Part shown: piece by piece, positions 19,712 to 21,997 of the stretch
Position numbering within the stretch: position 1 is the stretch's first letter
Layout of the letters: the number at the start of each line of letters is the position of its first letter
Assembly (NCBI GenBank): GCA_947177595.1
Contig: CAMWUZ010000006.1
Span: 1-21,997 of the forward strand
DNA length: 21,997 bases
Direction: 5' to 3'
Source of the DNA: an uncultured Porphyromonadaceae bacterium
GTDB taxonomy: Bacteria; Bacteroidota; Bacteroidia; Bacteroidales; Muribaculaceae
Notes under the pieces: model-generated
Database searches by the model: none
What the model saw: the letters and a program-made list of their open reading frames with translations, nothing else
What the model was told of the DNA's origin: nothing
Made by a program: the position numbers and the translations under genes

Positions 19712-21334
19712 ATGCAAAGCGAACTTATTGTAGATGTGCAGCCCAAAGAGGTCAGTATTGCCCTCCTTGAAGACACTCGTCTCGTTTCACTGCAAAAGGA
19801 ATCGAGAAGCATCGCTTACGCTGTCGGAGACATTTATCTGGCTAAGGTGAAAAAACTTATGCCGGGACTTAATGCCGCATTCGTCAACGTTGGCTACGAA
19901 AAAGACGCTTTCCTCCATTATCTGGATCTTGGCTCACGATTCTCCTCATATTCCTCTTTCCTCGAAAACGCACTCACCGACAAGAAGCATGTGCCTTCAG
20001 TGTCGAAAATGAAACTCCTACCCGAGATTGACAAACACGGTTCTATTGCCGACCTCATCAAGCCGGGGCAGGAGCTTATGGTGCAGATTGTAAAGGAACC
20101 CATTTCCTCAAAGGGTCCGAGACTCTCTACTGAAATCACCCTTACCGGCAGATATCTTGTCCTGATTCCGTTCGGTGACAAAATCTCGATTTCTCAAAAA
20201 ATCAAAACCACTGAAGAAAAATTAAGACTCAGGCAGCTTGTTGAAAGCATACGTCCGACAAACTTCAGCGTGATTATTCGCACATCAGCCGAGGGCAAAA
20301 GAGTCGCGGAACTCAACCATAAGATGAAAACCCTCCTTCAGTGCTGGGAAGACACTGTTGCGAAAGCGCAGAAAGCTACTGCACCCACTCTCATTTTTGA
20401 AGAAGAAAGCCGTATTGTAAGCGTGCTCAGAGATATTTTCAACCCCTCATTTGAAAGTATCATTGTCAATGACAGCGATATTCACTCACAGATATCAAAA
20501 TATGTGAGTCTCATCGCTCCGGAGAAAAAAGACATTGTCAAACTCTACGACAAAGACACTCCAATTTTTGATAATTTCAATATCACCCGACAGATTAAAT
20601 CTTCTTTCGGCAAAACCGTGTCATTCAAAAGTGTAGCATACATCATTATCGAGCATACCGAGGCGCTTCACGTTATCGATGTCAACAGCGGCAACCGCTC
20701 CAAGGCGGCTAATGATCAGGAAAGTAACGCGCTTGATGTCAATATGAGAGCTGCTGAAGAAATCGCAAGACAGCTCCGCCTCAGAGATATGGGCGGCATC
20801 ATTGTGATTGACTTCATAGATATGGCTAAGGCGGAGCACCGGCAAAAACTTTATGAGCACATGAAAGAGATTATGGCATCTGACAGAGCACGCCATAACA
20901 TTTTGCCGCTCAGCAAGTTCGGGCTCATGCAGATTACACGCCAGAGAGTTCGCCCCGCTCTTGACATTGTCACTGCCGAAGAATGTCCTTCCTGTTATGG
21001 CAAGGGAGTGATTCAGCCCTCCTTGCTTTTCACCGATACTCTGGAAGAAAAAATCGAATATCTGATTAAAGATCTGGGAGTAAGTGATTTCATTCTTTAT
21101 GTGCATCCATATGTTGATGCATATCTTAAAAAAGGACTCATTTCACGATACCTCAGATGGCGATTTGCTTTCGGCAAAAAATTCAAGATTCTCCCCGACC
21201 AGTCACTTGCCTACCTTGAATATAAGGTGCTTGACAAAAACAAAAACGAAATTGACCTCAAGGAGGAAAAAGATGTAGATTCCTCCGCTACTAAAAACAA
21301 AACCAAAGCCAAGAACAGAAACAGGGAGGAGTAA
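19712..21334 (+). CDS. rng: Ribonuclease E/G family protein
   Basis: Endoribonuclease for rRNA processing and mRNA decay. The 540 residues hold an S1 RNA-binding domain (about 38-130) with an extra segment of roughly 40 residues (LDLGSRFSSYSSFLENALTD...), the RNase H-like catalytic domain with Mg-binding D323 (IDVNSG) and D367 (VIDFIDM), the 5' sensor region, and the Zn-link C424-P-S-C427 with which dimers assemble. There is no long degradosome scaffold, only a short Lys-rich tail (TKNKTKAKNRNREE), so it is RNase G-like. It is preceded by the tiny basic protein gene and a leader hairpin, and followed by a strong terminator. Confidence 0.95.
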   Translation: MQSELIVDVQPKEVSIALLEDTRLVSLQKESRSIAYAVGDIYLAKVKKLMPGLNAAFVNVGYEKDAFLHYLDLGSRFSSYSSFLENALTDKKHVPSVSKMKLLPEIDKHGSIADLIKPGQELMVQIVKEPISSKGPRLSTEITLTGRYLVLIPFGDKISISQKIKTTEEKLRLRQLVESIRPTNFSVIIRTSAEGKRVAELNHKMKTLLQCWEDTVAKAQKATAPTLIFEEESRIVSVLRDIFNPSFESIIVNDSDIHSQISKYVSLIAPEKKDIVKLYDKDTPIFDNFNITRQIKSSFGKTVSFKSVAYIIIEHTEALHVIDVNSGNRSKAANDQESNALDVNMRAAEEIARQLRLRDMGGIIVIDFIDMAKAEHRQKLYEHMKEIMASDRARHNILPLSKFGLMQITRQRVRPALDIVTAEECPSCYGKGVIQPSLLFTDTLEEKIEYLIKDLGVSDFILYVHPYVDAYLKKGLISRYLRWRFAFGKKFKILPDQSLAYLEYKVLDKNKNEIDLKEEKDVDSSATKNKTKAKNRNREE

Positions 21335-21356
21335 TAAGCGTACTCCCTTACCATTT

Positions 21357-21400
21357 AAATCAAGGCAACAGACTATCATAACTGTTCGCCTTGATTTTTT
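21357..21400 (+). terminator. Intrinsic terminator after rng
   Basis: AAATCAAGGC-AACAG pairs with CTGTT-C-GCCTTGATTT (one bulged base), 10-nt loop, ending in six T. Its TTG also serves as the -33 element of the next promoter. Confidence 0.9.
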
Positions 21401-21421
21401 AATATATTGTAATTATCTTTG
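21391..21421 (+). promoter_or_regulatory. Promoter of the GH20 gene (TTG-N20-TATCTTTG)
   Basis: TTG at 21391-21393 (inside the rng terminator), a 20-nt spacer and TATCTTTG at 21414-21421. The gene starts 37 nt downstream. Confidence 0.7.
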
Positions 21422-21458
21422 CCATATTGAAATTATTACCAACTAATACCTTTCAGAA

Positions 21459-21997
21459 ATGTCTTTAAAAAACCTATTCCACTCGGTTGCAGGAATCCTG
21501 CTTCTTTGTGCGACAACTGTTTCCGCAGCCGATATTATTCCGCTGCCGGCTAAAATGACCAAAGGCAAAGCGTCATTCACCTTCCCGAAAGAAACCACCT
21601 ACTCCGTACCCGCGTTCGAGGGTGACAGCATAGCCAAAATCATCACGGCAATGATACCTGAGCTTGAAAAAGCCGCCGGTATAACCCTTACGCCGGCTGA
21701 AACAAATTCAGATATATCACTTGCTACGGATATGTCGATTGCTCCGGAAGGCTATATTATGAATGTAACACCTGCCGGTATCGTCATCACCGCATCGCGA
21801 CCGGCGGGATTTTTCTATGGCTTGCAGACACTCCGCCAGTTACTTCCAGCATCTTCCACTACCGCGGCGACTATTGAGGAGGTTACTATCGAAGACTCTC
21901 CGAGATTTGGCTGGCGAGGCTTTATGCTTGATGAAGGTCGTCATATCTTCGGCAAGGATGAAGTGAAAAGAGTCCTTGATATGATGGCGCTATACAA
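21459..21997 (+). CDS. Beta-N-acetylhexosaminidase, GH20 family (5' part; runs off the window)
   Basis: Secreted or periplasmic enzyme that removes terminal N-acetylglucosamine or N-acetylgalactosamine from glycans such as mucin, host N-glycans or chitin oligomers. The 179 visible codons start with a signal peptide (hydrophobic core GILLLCATTV, cleavage near VSA-A). The GH20 N-terminal domain (about 25-140: IIPLPAKMTKGKASFTFP, GYIMNVTPAGIVITASRPAGFFYGLQTLRQLLP) follows. The TIM barrel then begins at SPRFGWRGFMLDEGRHIFGKDEVKRVLDMMALY. The catalytic D-E pair lies beyond the window. Ala at the predicted signal cleavage region rather than Cys means it is not a lipoprotein. It has its own promoter. 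Confidence 0.92.
   Translation, partial: MSLKNLFHSVAGILLLCATTVSAADIIPLPAKMTKGKASFTFPKETTYSVPAFEGDSIAKIITAMIPELEKAAGITLTPAETNSDISLATDMSIAPEGYIMNVTPAGIVITASRPAGFFYGLQTLRQLLPASSTTAATIEEVTIEDSPRFGWRGFMLDEGRHIFGKDEVKRVLDMMALY

Noticed and set aside
20621..21106. 161-codon open frame antisense to rng
   Set aside because: Lies opposite the RNase G catalytic core, whose residues are all conserved in the other direction.

Overview
The window looks like a chromosomal segment from a gut-type Bacteroidales species, possibly Muribaculaceae. Seen in the sequence: at least six start regions carry a close match to the Bacteroidetes -7 box TAnnTTTG, three of them with a TTG 20 nt upstream, and good Shine-Dalgarno sequences are largely absent. 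The gene content agrees: a meso-diaminopimelate dehydrogenase, an LpxH-type Lipid A phosphoesterase, a Bacteroidetes-type RNase G behind a tiny Lys/Arg-rich protein, and a GH20 hexosaminidase. The family placement is inference.

Layout. (1) 1-1200, minus: umuD-umuC SOS mutagenesis pair; umuC is broken by an in-frame TGA. (2) 1470-1972, plus: ribosomal protein L19 with a promoter, a structured 5' leader and a strong terminator. (3) 1997-2445, minus: two small coupled membrane proteins. (4) 2561-5835: pta-ackA (acetate formation, ATP yield) followed by diaminopimelate dehydrogenase and a long hairpin terminator. (5) 5847-7181: Na+/alanine-type symporter. (6) 7206-8879: nucleotidyltransferase plus CDP-alcohol phosphatidyltransferase, a probable lipid head-group module. 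(7) 8905-10028: MIP18/SufT-like protein and LpxH. (8) 10029-10592: long intergenic region with a promoter-terminator pair that could make a roughly 80-nt small RNA. (9) 10593-11160: lipoprotein with LEA-like 11-residue repeats. (10) 11195-17456: tightly packed polysaccharide operon: Wza-like export lipoprotein, Wzy/WaaL-like membrane protein, Wzc-like co-polymerase with a degenerate ATPase domain, radical SAM protein, GT4 glycosyltransferase. (11) 17549-18990: queuosine-precursor transporter behind a very convincing preQ1-I riboswitch, translationally coupled to a HAD phosphatase. (12) 19066-21400: HU protein, tiny ribosomal-type basic protein and RNase E/G with a long hairpin in its leader. 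(13) 21414-end: start of a secreted GH20 beta-N-acetylhexosaminidase, cut by the window edge.

Most of the window is ordinary core genome. The signals most worth a second look are the preQ1-I element with its coupled phosphatase, the rplS and rng leader hairpins, the candidate small RNA, the lipid head-group pair with an altered catalytic motif spacing, the radical SAM enzyme inside the polysaccharide operon, the pseudo-kinase Wzc, and the nonsense codon in umuC. I found no CRISPR array, rRNA, tRNA or insertion sequence.
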